Shown here piece by piece: positions 52,501 to 60,724 of a DNA stretch of 64,000 nt (position 1 is the stretch's first letter; every line of letters begins with the position of its first letter). The notes below the pieces were generated by a model, which did not search any database, had not been told where the DNA came from, and saw only the letters and a list, made by a program, of their open reading frames with translations. The DNA is taken from assembly GCF_019391655.1 (NCBI RefSeq), contig NZ_JAHXPQ010000004.1:248001-312000 (forward strand), in the 5' to 3' direction. This stretch comes from Mucilaginibacter rivuli (GTDB lineage: Bacteria; Bacteroidota; Bacteroidia; Sphingobacteriales; Sphingobacteriaceae). The position numbers and the translations under genes are program-made.

Positions 52501-53781
52501 TTAATAGTGACATTTACCGCACTCGATACCACCTAATGCTGCTGCAGTAACTTTCTCTCCGCGTTTTATTTTATCGTGAACCTGTATCATGTTATCATAA
52601 TACGCGTTGCCTTTGTAGTTAACTTCGGTACGTTTGTGGCACTGGATACACCATTTCATGGTAAGCGGGCTGTATTGGTAAACCTCTTGCATGGTTTCAA
52701 CCGGGCCGTGGCAGGTTTGACATTTTAAGCCGCCAACCTTAGTATGCTGTGAGTGGTTAAAGTAAGCCAGATCGGGCAGGTTGTGGATACGTATCCACTG
52801 CACCGGTTTAGCTTTAGTACTATCGTATTTAGTTGTAGCCGGATCATAACCTAGTGCAGTATAAATCTTAGCGATCTCGGTTGATGGTGCCGAAGCATCC
52901 ATGCGCCTGTCAACAGATTTGTGGCAGTTCATACATACGTTTAAAGATGGTATGGTAGCATTTTTAGATTTGAATGCACCTGCGTGGCAATACTGACATT
53001 CAATTTTCATTACACCTGCATGCAGATCATGCGGGAATTTGATAGGTTGTACGGGTTGGTAACCTGTGTGTACGTTAGTATTCCACAAGGTAACCCATTG
53101 CCATGAACCTCCGCATATCACAGCGCAAACAATGAAGAAACCTACTAATTTTTTGTTTTTAAGCAGCTTTTTAAATTCAGCTTTACGGGCTGCAGCTTTA
53201 TCGTCAACCTCAACTTCTTCAACAGCTAAACCTTTTTTGTTTAGCAACAGGCGCTCTAATGTACCAATTACCTTGTTTAAAAGCAGTATAACGATGAACG
53301 CGATAACGATAACAGCGATCAAGCCGAAAATAACAAGATTGCTCGGACCAGAATCAGCGGCGGCGGCAGTAGCAGGCGCTGCTTTCGCTTTCTCCTGCAT
53401 TGCTTTGTACTCTGTACGCACGTAAGCCAGCACGTTTGCAACATCACCATCAGATAAGGTGGCAAACACTGTCATGTTACCTTGCTGGTTGTCGTTATAA
53501 ACCTTAACGGCTTTAGCATCACCTGCCGCTATCAGCGCCTTGTTGTTCTGAATCCATTTGGTTAACCATTTGTCATCAGTATCGGCAGTGATAACCGGAC
53601 CCAGGGCCGGGCCTGTCATTTTTTGATCTAACTTGTGGCAAGCAGTACAGTTGGCTTTAAAAATACCTTCGCCTTTTGCTGCATCTCCCTGCGCACGTGC
53701 CGAAAACCCAAGTATTGCAAAACCCGCAATAAGTAGTACAGACCTGGAAAATTGTTTAAGAATCAATGAGATATTACTCAT
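52501..53781 (-). CDS. actA: Alternative complex III multiheme subunit ActA with N-terminal cytochrome c domain
   Basis: Multiheme cytochrome of 426 aa from the ATG at 53781, which gives a signal peptide (ends FSARAQ); a start 29 codons upstream is less plausible. Residues about 32-125 form a class I cytochrome c with CTACH and a candidate Met ligand in GNMTVFATL. A helix (about 143-163), a charged linker and a second helix (about 208-225) lead to the pentaheme part with CQYCH, CMNCH, CQTCH, CIQCH and CGKCH, six CxxCH motifs in all. First gene of the act-cox operon, preceded by a predicted promoter. Confidence 0.94.
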   Translation of the reverse strand: MSNISLILKQFSRSVLLIAGFAILGFSARAQGDAAKGEGIFKANCTACHKLDQKMTGPALGPVITADTDDKWLTKWIQNNKALIAAGDAKAVKVYNDNQQGNMTVFATLSDGDVANVLAYVRTEYKAMQEKAKAAPATAAAADSGPSNLVIFGLIAVIVIAFIVILLLNKVIGTLERLLLNKKGLAVEEVEVDDKAAARKAEFKKLLKNKKLVGFFIVCAVICGGSWQWVTLWNTNVHTGYQPVQPIKFPHDLHAGVMKIECQYCHAGAFKSKNATIPSLNVCMNCHKSVDRRMDASAPSTEIAKIYTALGYDPATTKYDSTKAKPVQWIRIHNLPDLAYFNHSQHTKVGGLKCQTCHGPVETMQEVYQYSPLTMKWCIQCHKRTEVNYKGNAYYDNMIQVHDKIKRGEKVTAAALGGIECGKCHY

Positions 53782-53865
53782 AAAGTATATGTATGCTGAA
53801 TAATGTTTAGTTAACAGATATTTAAAAAATTGCGAAATTGATAACAATCCCACCTTTACAGACCA

Positions 53866-53899
53866 CAAAAGTATAATTTATTAGACAACCGCTGACAAA
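53866..53899 (-). promoter_or_regulatory. Predicted promoter of the act-cox operon
   Basis: On the minus strand, TTTG (53899-53896), a 22-nt spacer and TACTTTTG (53873-53866) fit the Bacteroidota consensus. Transcription would begin near 53860, leaving a leader of about 75 nt before actA. Confidence 0.55.
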
Positions 53900-54034
53900 T
53901 AAATGACACTTATATATAATTTATAATCATTCTAAACAAATGAAAAAATCAGCTTTGGTTTGCAAGAAAGCAACTTTTTATCATAGTGTTTAAATCACCT
54001 GTTTTTAATGTAATTTCGATCATTTGCAGATGAT

Positions 54035-55015
54035 CTATTGTTTTAGTAACCATGCAAATATCAGCGGTGCAACAATAGTTGCATCAGATTCTACAATAAA
54101 CTTAGGAGTATTCACGTCCAGTTTCCCCCAGGTTATCTTCTCGTTAGGCACTGCGCCCGAGTATGAACCGTAAGATGTTGTTGAATCGCTTATCTGGCAA
54201 AAATAGCTCCAGAAAGGAATATCCTGCATTTCCATATCCTGATAAAGCATCGGAACAACGCATATCGGGAAATCGCCGGCTATACCGCCACCTATCTGGA
54301 AAAAGCCTATGCCCTTACCACCTGAGTTTTCAGGGTACCAGCCGGCCAGCCATGCCATATATTCTATACCGCTTTTCATGGTGGATGCTTTTATCTCACC
54401 TTTAATAACGTATGATGCGAAAATGTTACCCATGGTGCTATCTTCCCAACCCGGTACCACAATAGGCAGGTTCTTTTCGGCAGCAGCCAGCATCCATGAG
54501 TTTTTAGGGTCTATCTCATAGTATTGCTCCAACACGCCACTCAGCAACATTTTGTACATGTATTCATGCGGGAAATAACGTTCGCCGGCAGTATCGGCAT
54601 CCTTCCATATTTTATGGATGTGTTTTTGCAAACGGCGGAAAGCTTCTTCTTCGGGGATACAGGTATCGGTTACACGGTTATAGTGGTTTTCTAACAGGTC
54701 CCACTCATCCTGCGGACTCAGGTCACGGTAATTAGGTACACGCTTATAGTGTGAGTGCGCAACCAGGTTCATAATATCTTCTTCCAGGTTAGCGCCTGTA
54801 CAGCTGATGATCTGGATCTTGTCCTGGCGTATCATCTCGGCCAAAGAAATACCCAACTCGGCAGTACTCATGGCGCCGCCAAGGGTAACCATCATTTTAC
54901 CACCTTCAAGCAGGTGAGTTTCATAACCTTTTGCCGCATCCATTAATGCCGCGGCATTAAAGTGCAGGTAATTTTTTTCTATAAATTGGGATATTGGTCC
55001 GCGTGTAGTGCTCAT
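54035..55015 (-). CDS. Deoxyhypusine synthase-family protein
   Basis: Homologue of deoxyhypusine/homospermidine synthases, NAD-dependent enzymes that move the aminobutyl group of spermidine. ATG at 55015 (MSTTRGPISQFIEKNYLHFN) gives 326 aa; a TTG ten codons upstream is unlikely. NAD-site segments VTLGGAMSTAELG and ISCTGANLEEDIMN, and the spermidine-site region FFQIGGGIAGDFPI, are clear. The Lys that forms the enzyme-imine in eukaryotic DHS is kept in EKITWGKLDV. Bacteria lack eIF5A, so a polyamine such as homospermidine is the likelier product. It diverges from pdhB; a TACTTTTG box lies at 55050-55043. Confidence 0.85.
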   Translation of the reverse strand: MSTTRGPISQFIEKNYLHFNAAALMDAAKGYETHLLEGGKMMVTLGGAMSTAELGISLAEMIRQDKIQIISCTGANLEEDIMNLVAHSHYKRVPNYRDLSPQDEWDLLENHYNRVTDTCIPEEEAFRRLQKHIHKIWKDADTAGERYFPHEYMYKMLLSGVLEQYYEIDPKNSWMLAAAEKNLPIVVPGWEDSTMGNIFASYVIKGEIKASTMKSGIEYMAWLAGWYPENSGGKGIGFFQIGGGIAGDFPICVVPMLYQDMEMQDIPFWSYFCQISDSTTSYGSYSGAVPNEKITWGKLDVNTPKFIVESDATIVAPLIFAWLLKQ

Positions 55016-55042
55016 AATATTATTGTTGATTATTGCCGGGTG

Positions 55043-55050
55043 CAAAAGTA
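55043..55050 (-). promoter_or_regulatory. Candidate -7 box of the deoxyhypusine synthase-like gene
   Basis: TACTTTTG on the minus strand, an exact TANNTTTG match, 27 nt before the ATG at 55015. No TTG lies at the standard distance upstream. Confidence 0.35.
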
Positions 55051-55190
55051 TATAAAATGTGCAATTTTTAACGCCACATTTATAAGGCTTAATTCAGGGT
55101 TAACACATCCATTACTATACCTATATATAATAGCAGTAAAACCCATAAAATAAAGCGTATATTTTTTACATAAAGCTACATGAACAGCAG

Positions 55191-55220
55191 TTGCATTATA
55201 AACATTACTCATTATATTTG
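55191..55220 (+). promoter_or_regulatory. Predicted promoter of pdhB
   Basis: TTG (55191-55193), a 19-nt spacer and TATATTTG (55213-55220) match the Bacteroidota consensus well. The leader would be about 25-30 nt. Confidence 0.65.
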
Positions 55221-55253
55221 CGGTCGAGAAAAAACACTTGATTTAACAGTATA

Positions 55254-56237
55254 ATGAGAGAAATACAATTCAGAGAAGCACTTCGCGAAGCAATGAACGA
55301 AGAAATGCGCAAAGACGAGACAATTTACCTGATGGGCGAAGAAGTTGCTGAATACAATGGCGCTTACAAAGTTAGCCAGGGTATGTTAGATGAATTTGGC
55401 GCTAAACGTGTGATAGACACGCCAATATCTGAATTGGGTTTTGCCGGTATAGCCGTTGGTTCGGCCATGAATGGTTTAAAACCTATTGTTGAGTTTATGA
55501 CGTTCAACTTCTCGTTGGTTGCTATCGACCAGGTGATAAACGGCGCAGCCAAAATAATGAGCATGAGCGGTGGCCAGTTTTCGGTGCCAATCGTATTCCG
55601 TGGCCCAACAGGTAACGCGGGTATGTTAAGTTCACAACACAGCCAGTGTTTTGAAAACTGGTATGCCAACTGCCCGGGCTTAAAGGTGGTAGTACCATCA
55701 AACCCTTACGATGCGAAGGGCTTATTAAAATCAGCAATTTTAGATCCGGATCCGGTTATCTTTATGGAGTCGGAATTAATGTATGGGGATAAAGGCGAAG
55801 TGCCTGAAGAAACCTATTATATAGAAATAGGTAAAGCCAAAGTAGTAAGCGAAGGTACCGATGTTACCTTAGTTGGCTTTGGTAAGATAATGAAAGTTGT
55901 GATTGCTGCCGCTGCCGAATTGGCAAAAGAAGGCATCAGCGCTGAAGTGATAGACTTACGTACCGTGCGCCCTATTGATTACGCGACCGTTATCGAATCG
56001 GTTAAAAAAACCAATCGTTTGGTAATTGTAGAAGAAAGCTGGCCTTTAGGCTCGATAGCTACCGAGGTTGCCTTTAAAGTACAAAAAGACGCGTTCGATT
56101 ATTTAGACGCGCCTATCCTGCGCATTATGGGTGGTGATGTTCCATTGCCTTACGCCCCAACTTTGATACAGGAATACCTGCCAAACCCAGAGCGCGTTGT
56201 TAAAGCGGTTAAGGAAGTTTTGTATGTAGCGAAGTAA
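55254..56237 (+). CDS. pdhB: Pyruvate dehydrogenase complex E1 component, beta subunit
   Basis: Beta subunit of the thiamine-diphosphate E1 of the pyruvate (or branched-chain 2-oxoacid) dehydrogenase complex, 327 aa, the usual length. FREALREAMNEEMRKDETIY and MGEEVAEYNGAYKVSQGML hold the ThDP-contacting Glu. Also present are VEFMTFNFSLVAIDQVINGA, FRGPTGNAGMLSSQHSQCFE and the transketolase C-terminal domain VTLVGFGKIMKVV with IVEESWPLGSIATEVAFKV. The alpha subunit and E2 are not adjacent here. It ends in a strong terminator. Confidence 0.94.
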   Translation: MREIQFREALREAMNEEMRKDETIYLMGEEVAEYNGAYKVSQGMLDEFGAKRVIDTPISELGFAGIAVGSAMNGLKPIVEFMTFNFSLVAIDQVINGAAKIMSMSGGQFSVPIVFRGPTGNAGMLSSQHSQCFENWYANCPGLKVVVPSNPYDAKGLLKSAILDPDPVIFMESELMYGDKGEVPEETYYIEIGKAKVVSEGTDVTLVGFGKIMKVVIAAAAELAKEGISAEVIDLRTVRPIDYATVIESVKKTNRLVIVEESWPLGSIATEVAFKVQKDAFDYLDAPILRIMGGDVPLPYAPTLIQEYLPNPERVVKAVKEVLYVAK

Positions 56238-56257
56238 GAAATTGCTTTATGATATTG

Positions 56258-56290
56258 AAAGCCCGTTATGAAAATAGCGGGCTTTTTTTG
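56258..56290 (+). terminator. Intrinsic terminator after pdhB
   Basis: AAAGCCCGTTA (56258-56268) pairs with the arm at 56275-56285 (one G-U pair) around a short loop, and T7 ends the structure. It begins 20 bp after the pdhB stop. Confidence 0.92.
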
Positions 56291-56324
56291 TTTATCGACA
56301 CGTCCTTACTTCGCTACCTCTTTT

Positions 56325-56432
56325 GCTGCCGCAAGTCTGCGACTTGTGGCAATATTTAGCTAAAGTCTCTGACTTTAGCCCGAAGTTAGAAACTTCGGAC
56401 AGCTTTACCACAAGTCGCAGACTTGCGGCAGC
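56325..56432. repeat. Branched palindrome (three-way-junction, REP-like element)
   Basis: A perfect 25-bp outer stem (56325-56349 with 56408-56432) encloses two perfect hairpins: 56359-56367/56371-56379 (GCTAAAGTC, loop TCT) and 56380-56387/56391-56398 (CCGAAGTT, loop AGA). The outer arms themselves contain CAAGTC-TGC-GACTTG. Such 3-nt-loop palindromes resemble REP elements mobilised by REP-associated tyrosine transposases; that origin is inference, and no transposase is present. Confidence 0.8.
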
Positions 56433-56445
56433 GATGAGGGAGCTA

Positions 56446-56566
56446 TGATCAAAAGAAACCAAACGAAGCACTGGCCCGACAGAACGCCGGGCCGGGTGTA
56501 TGGCCTGTGCGGCTGAAGGTTCGTTCTGTCTTGATTTTTGGTTACTTTTCATCAAGGAAAAGTAAC
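56446..56566. repeat. Second imperfect palindromic element
   Basis: Ends 56446-56463 and 56537-56554 pair at 16 of 18 positions (TGATCAAAAGAAACCAAA type). GACAGAACG (56478-56486) pairs perfectly with 56522-56530, and GTTACTTTTC (56541-56550) with GAAAAGTAAC (56557-56566). It is GC-rich in the centre and has no believable ORF. It looks like a small non-autonomous mobile element or its remnant. Confidence 0.6.
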
Positions 56567-56610
56567 TAAGCCCCTCCGGCTATGAGGAGTAAGCTACGTG
56601 CTTATTTGCT

Positions 56611-56649
56611 ACCTATCGCGCAGAGATTGCTTCGTACCTCGCAAAGACG
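56611..56649. repeat. Half copy of the palindromic repeat seen at 22.7 kb
   Basis: Identical at 35 of 39 positions to 22757-22795 (core CGCGCAGAG.TTGCTTCGT.CCTCGCAA.GACG). Only the right half is present; no left arm is visible upstream, where other repeats lie. Confidence 0.75.
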
Positions 56650-56719
56650 TAATTAGTGTGGCTTAGTGATTATACGCTCGCAAAATTTCACTAACTTCAT
56701 CCTACCAATCATCAACCCA

Positions 56720-57118
56720 ATGAATACCAACGAAGACCTTATCACCAAATTCTATACCGCCTTCCAGCAAAAGGACTATGCAACCATGCAGGCCTGCTAT
56801 GCGGATAATGCCACCTTTAGCGATTCGATCTTTATAGGCTTAAACGCAACCCAGGTAAAAGCCATGTGGGAAATGTTGTGCAAAAGCAGCGCGGCGGATT
56901 TTAAGCTGGAGTTTAAAAACATAAAAAGCGATGATGATACCGCCACCGCGCAATGGACGGCATGGTACACCTTTAGCGCTACCAGCCGCAAAGTGGTAAA
57001 CCGTATTAAAGCGAGCTTTGTAATTGAGGATGGTAAAATTGTGCAACATGCCGACCACTTTAGCTTTTATACATGGGCCAGGCAAGCCTTTGGCCTTACA
57101 GCGGTGTTGCTGGGCTGA
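56720..57118 (+). CDS. NTF2-like (SnoaL-type) cytoplasmic protein
   Basis: Small alpha+beta barrel protein of 132 aa without signal peptide. The opening EDLITKFYTAFQQKDYATMQACYADNAT is typical of SnoaL-like/ketosteroid isomerase-related proteins. WTAWYTFSATSRKVVNRIKA and FVIEDGKIVQHADHFSFYTW complete the fold, with a conserved HxDHF-like end. ATG at 56720 matches the family start; an upstream GTG would add 18 unrelated residues. It stands alone after the repeat-rich region. Function not assignable. Confidence 0.82.
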   Translation: MNTNEDLITKFYTAFQQKDYATMQACYADNATFSDSIFIGLNATQVKAMWEMLCKSSAADFKLEFKNIKSDDDTATAQWTAWYTFSATSRKVVNRIKASFVIEDGKIVQHADHFSFYTWARQAFGLTAVLLG

Positions 57119-57269
57119 ACCATCACCTTCAAAAAGCGGGTGAGGGAAACCGCATTACGCAATTTGAAAAAGTTTATGGAAAAAGCAGGTATTATCTGAC
57201 TCATAATATCATAAATACCTATCATCAGCGTTTTTTTGTAACTTCAATGTTTATTGCGGTTTTACACAA

Positions 57270-59744
57270 ATGTTGATCAGGATACCCTTCTATTGGTTAG
57301 GCTTTATAAAACGGTTATTTTGCTGTTTTGTATGGCTTATTGCCATACCTGCATTTGTATTTGCCGAGGGCAGTAAAGACCTTAATGCCAACGGTGGCAA
57401 TAGGGCATACCTGTATTCGGGCACCGGGGCGAGTGCCTCGTTCCCATTTCCCAACAAAGGCACCTTGAAAGTTTACGCCAAAGTTGGCGAATCCATATAC
57501 ATGGGGTCGAGCGCGCAGGGCATAGGCGGGGGCACCATGATCATCCGCTCGCCCGACGGAAAGACATATACCAGCGGAACATCGGCCACGGTTGGGTTAA
57601 TTGCCAATATTACCCAGGAGTTTGCCGGGCCTTTGCCAAATACTAATGGATACACCCCTTTTATACAACCCGTTTTAGCCGGACAAGATGGGGTATGGGA
57701 GATCGATTTTATCCCGGTCAACACTTCGCTTACTGTTACACCTATTGCTTCTGCGGCCAATTGGGTACAGCCGGCCAGTCAATGTATAACGGCCTTTGAT
57801 ATTACCGTTCGCGATGCCGGAAATTCATTTCTAACGGGGCGGGTTTACACCAATATTTTTATGGGTTATTTAGGCGCTTTTGATGTTGGCTTTAATGCTG
57901 TAGTAAAAATACTGACCAAAGATGGCTACCTGTACAACTTAGATAATAACGGGCAGGCGGGTAATGGCTTTTCGTTCTTTTCCAATAACAAAGGTTTCAG
58001 AAATACCAACGGGACACCATCTTATAAAAGTGTTGATAACGTAACTACTTTTGATGTACAGGACCCACGTGCGGAAGACACACAATCGGATGTTACGCAT
58101 AAAATATTTTTTAATACCCCCGCAGCTGATCTCCCGGCAACGGCTGCCACGCCAACCGGCACAACCTGGCTGGCAAACACCCCTTTTATACCATCCATCA
58201 CCAACGCTACTTTTACCGGGATGGAGGGTACACCTAACCTTGCAGGCACAAGCCCTTTGGGTGGCAATATTACTTTTACATCAACAGGTAATGGGGCATA
58301 CACCATCAGCATCGACATCAATAAGAACGGTGTTTTTAACGACCCGATAGACCGCACCATTACCGGAACGGTGACTGCCGGCGGAAATACCATTTATTGG
58401 GATGGCCGCGATGGCCTGGGGAATAAAGCACCTGCAGGCATCAGCATTTATAATATAAATATTTACGTTAATGTTTACGCGGGCGAAGTACATTTTCCAT
58501 GTTTTGATGTGGAGCGTAATGTAAACGGCATTAAGCTTACCCGCTTAAATGGTTTTGGCTCGCCCGATTATACTGTTTATTGGAACGATGCGCCTATTAC
58601 TGTTGTTGGCGCGGGCACGCCATCGGTACCGGTTACCAACCTTATCGGCATTAGCAGTTTAATTAATGGTCATAAATGGGGTACACCCGGCGCGGGCGAC
58701 TCTGAGTATGGCAACGAAAAAAGCATTGATACCTGGGCATACGTAGCCGCAGCACCTTTGCTGGCAACAACCGGTTTTAAATTACAGGAAGCCGACCTGC
58801 AGGTAGCCGGCATTTCGACAGCGCCGGTGTGCATTGGCCAATCATTTACAGCAACAGTTACCATAAAAAACAATGGCCCGAGTGATGTTACCGGGGCTAA
58901 GGTAAACCTGGCTTTTCCAGGTGTTATCGGTAATGTAAATATCAGCAGCGCGGCAACATCGGGTACAAGCAGCCTGTCGGCAGTTACAACATCCGCTACA
59001 GCCTATAATGCAACCTTAAGCATTGCCAATGGCGCTGTTATTACTTTTACCATAGCGGGTACCACGGTAAACGTAACATCGGCAGGCAATAATACCATAT
59101 CGGCAAGTATTTTACGCCCGGCTGATTTGACCGACCCGGATGCCACCAACCCTGATGCCAGCCCACCAACGGATGCCAACGCCGAATGCGATTCGCCACC
59201 ATCGGGCACGGGTTGTAACAACATTCAAAATACAGTGATCAGTATACTTGTTAAGCCTGCCGCGGGTACCGGCCAAACTATTGTTAAAAATACAATGGCT
59301 ACGTTAACAGGTACGGGCACTGGTGTATGGTCGCAGGCTGGTATTACACCTGCTGTAGCTAATATTGCCAGTCCGGCAAGTACAACAACAACGGTTACCG
59401 GCTTAAGCCTTGCGGGTAATTATAAATTTGTATTTACCAACCCGCTTAGCTGTACCGATACGGTTGTGATACGTGTGCTGAATGATATTAATATCCCCAA
59501 CATTATTACCCCTAACGGCGATGGTAAAAATGATGTGCTGGAAATAGCGGGCATATCATCATACCCTAACAGCGAACTGCTGATATTTAACCGATGGGGC
59601 GCCGAGGTTTACCGCTCCGAAAATTATTTGAACACCTGGAATGGCAGCGGCCTGGCCGAAGGCACGTATTACTATATTTTTAACCGCAAGGAAGCATCGG
59701 GCGGCACAACAACGTTTAAGGGCTGGGTATATTTAAAACGATGA
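57270..59744 (+). CDS. T9SS type B cargo protein (gliding motility-associated C-terminal domain)
   Basis: Large secreted surface protein of 824 aa. A signal peptide of about 32 residues (ends PAFVFA) is followed by a long beta-rich, Gly/Thr/Asn-rich body. A CARDB/DUF11-like domain sits near 508-610 (VCIGQSFTATVTIKNNGPSD). The last 85 residues are a type B sorting domain: IITPNGDGKNDVLEIAGIS, LLIFNRWGAEVYRSENYLN and GTYYYIF through GWVYLKR. Type B cargo needs a dedicated PorP/SprF protein, encoded next and overlapping by ATGA. No enzyme domain was recognised; adhesin or matrix role is inference. Confidence 0.92.
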   Translation: MLIRIPFYWLGFIKRLFCCFVWLIAIPAFVFAEGSKDLNANGGNRAYLYSGTGASASFPFPNKGTLKVYAKVGESIYMGSSAQGIGGGTMIIRSPDGKTYTSGTSATVGLIANITQEFAGPLPNTNGYTPFIQPVLAGQDGVWEIDFIPVNTSLTVTPIASAANWVQPASQCITAFDITVRDAGNSFLTGRVYTNIFMGYLGAFDVGFNAVVKILTKDGYLYNLDNNGQAGNGFSFFSNNKGFRNTNGTPSYKSVDNVTTFDVQDPRAEDTQSDVTHKIFFNTPAADLPATAATPTGTTWLANTPFIPSITNATFTGMEGTPNLAGTSPLGGNITFTSTGNGAYTISIDINKNGVFNDPIDRTITGTVTAGGNTIYWDGRDGLGNKAPAGISIYNINIYVNVYAGEVHFPCFDVERNVNGIKLTRLNGFGSPDYTVYWNDAPITVVGAGTPSVPVTNLIGISSLINGHKWGTPGAGDSEYGNEKSIDTWAYVAAAPLLATTGFKLQEADLQVAGISTAPVCIGQSFTATVTIKNNGPSDVTGAKVNLAFPGVIGNVNISSAATSGTSSLSAVTTSATAYNATLSIANGAVITFTIAGTTVNVTSAGNNTISASILRPADLTDPDATNPDASPPTDANAECDSPPSGTGCNNIQNTVISILVKPAAGTGQTIVKNTMATLTGTGTGVWSQAGITPAVANIASPASTTTTVTGLSLAGNYKFVFTNPLSCTDTVVIRVLNDINIPNIITPNGDGKNDVLEIAGISSYPNSELLIFNRWGAEVYRSENYLNTWNGSGLAEGTYYYIFNRKEASGGTTTFKGWVYLKR

Positions 59745-60724
59745 AGGGCTTAATTAAATATATTGCATTGTTACTGTTTGTTTTTGGCACCACCAAAGGC
59801 TACGGGCAGCAAACCATACAATTTAGCCAGTATATTTTTAACGGCATGGCGGTAAACCCTGCCTATGCCGGGTATAAGGATAATGTTACCCTTAATTTAA
59901 GCAGCCGCATGCAATGGGTGGGCATTAATGGCGCGCCCCGAACCAATACCATATCAATAGATGGCTTAACCAATAGCGAAACCAAAAATGTGGGTCTGGG
60001 CTTGCTGGCATCAACAGACCAGCTTGGCCCGCAAAGCACAACCTCGGTTTATGCCAATTACGCTTATCGCATCCGCTTTGATGCCAATGATACCAAACGC
60101 CTGTGCTTTGGCATAGCTGCCGGGTTGTTGCAATACAGCATTGATGCTTCAAAGTTTAACGCTACCGATGTAAGTGATGGCCTGCTGCCTACCGGGGACC
60201 AAAGCAAGCTTACACCCGATTTTCGTGTGGGCGTATATTACTATTCATCATCCATATATATCGGCGCCTCGGTACTAAGCCTTATACCCGGCTCGCCAAA
60301 TAACAGCAGCAATGCGGCCATTGTTACACAAATAAGGCATGTATATTTAACCGCGGGGGGCATAGTACCGCTATCAGCATCGCTGTCATTAAAACCATCC
60401 ATTATGATAAAGGAAGATTTTCGCGGACCGACGAATGTTGATCTGACTACCTTCCTGTTAATGAACAAAGCATTATGGCTCGGGGCATCCTATCGCACAG
60501 GAGTGCCATTACTTAAAACAAGCAACCTGCAAACCGGGCTCGATAAAACCGACGCCTTTGCAGCGATGGCAGAGTTTTACGCGGGTGATAGTTTCAGGAT
60601 TGGTTACGCTTATGATTTTAGCACGAGTGCATTGATCAGCAAACAAAGCGGCTCGCATGAGCTGTCGCTAACATACAGCTTCAGGCCTAAAAAGCCAAGG
60701 ATAATTAGTCCAAGGTATTTTTAA
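59741..60724 (+). CDS. PorP/SprF family type IX secretion outer-membrane protein
   Basis: Outer-membrane beta-barrel of 327 aa. The signal peptide ends near KGYGQ, and QQTIQFSQYIFNGMAVNPAY with AGYKDNVTLNLSSRMQW is the family signature. SprF in Flavobacterium is needed to export and attach SprB-type cargo. Its start overlaps the cargo gene's stop (ATGA), and the OmpA-family gene begins directly after its stop, so the three are likely made together and this protein probably serves the upstream cargo. Confidence 0.93.
   Translation: MKGLIKYIALLLFVFGTTKGYGQQTIQFSQYIFNGMAVNPAYAGYKDNVTLNLSSRMQWVGINGAPRTNTISIDGLTNSETKNVGLGLLASTDQLGPQSTTSVYANYAYRIRFDANDTKRLCFGIAAGLLQYSIDASKFNATDVSDGLLPTGDQSKLTPDFRVGVYYYSSSIYIGASVLSLIPGSPNNSSNAAIVTQIRHVYLTAGGIVPLSASLSLKPSIMIKEDFRGPTNVDLTTFLLMNKALWLGASYRTGVPLLKTSNLQTGLDKTDAFAAMAEFYAGDSFRIGYAYDFSTSALISKQSGSHELSLTYSFRPKKPRIISPRYF

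Noticed and set aside
54019..54036. Hairpin GATCAT...ATGATC near the end of the deoxyhypusine synthase-like gene
   Set aside because: Only 6 bp and no T-run on either strand.
56292..56555. 87-codon open frame on the minus strand across the palindromic region
   Set aside because: It reads straight through hairpin arms, gives an unlikely composition and is explained by the repeats.
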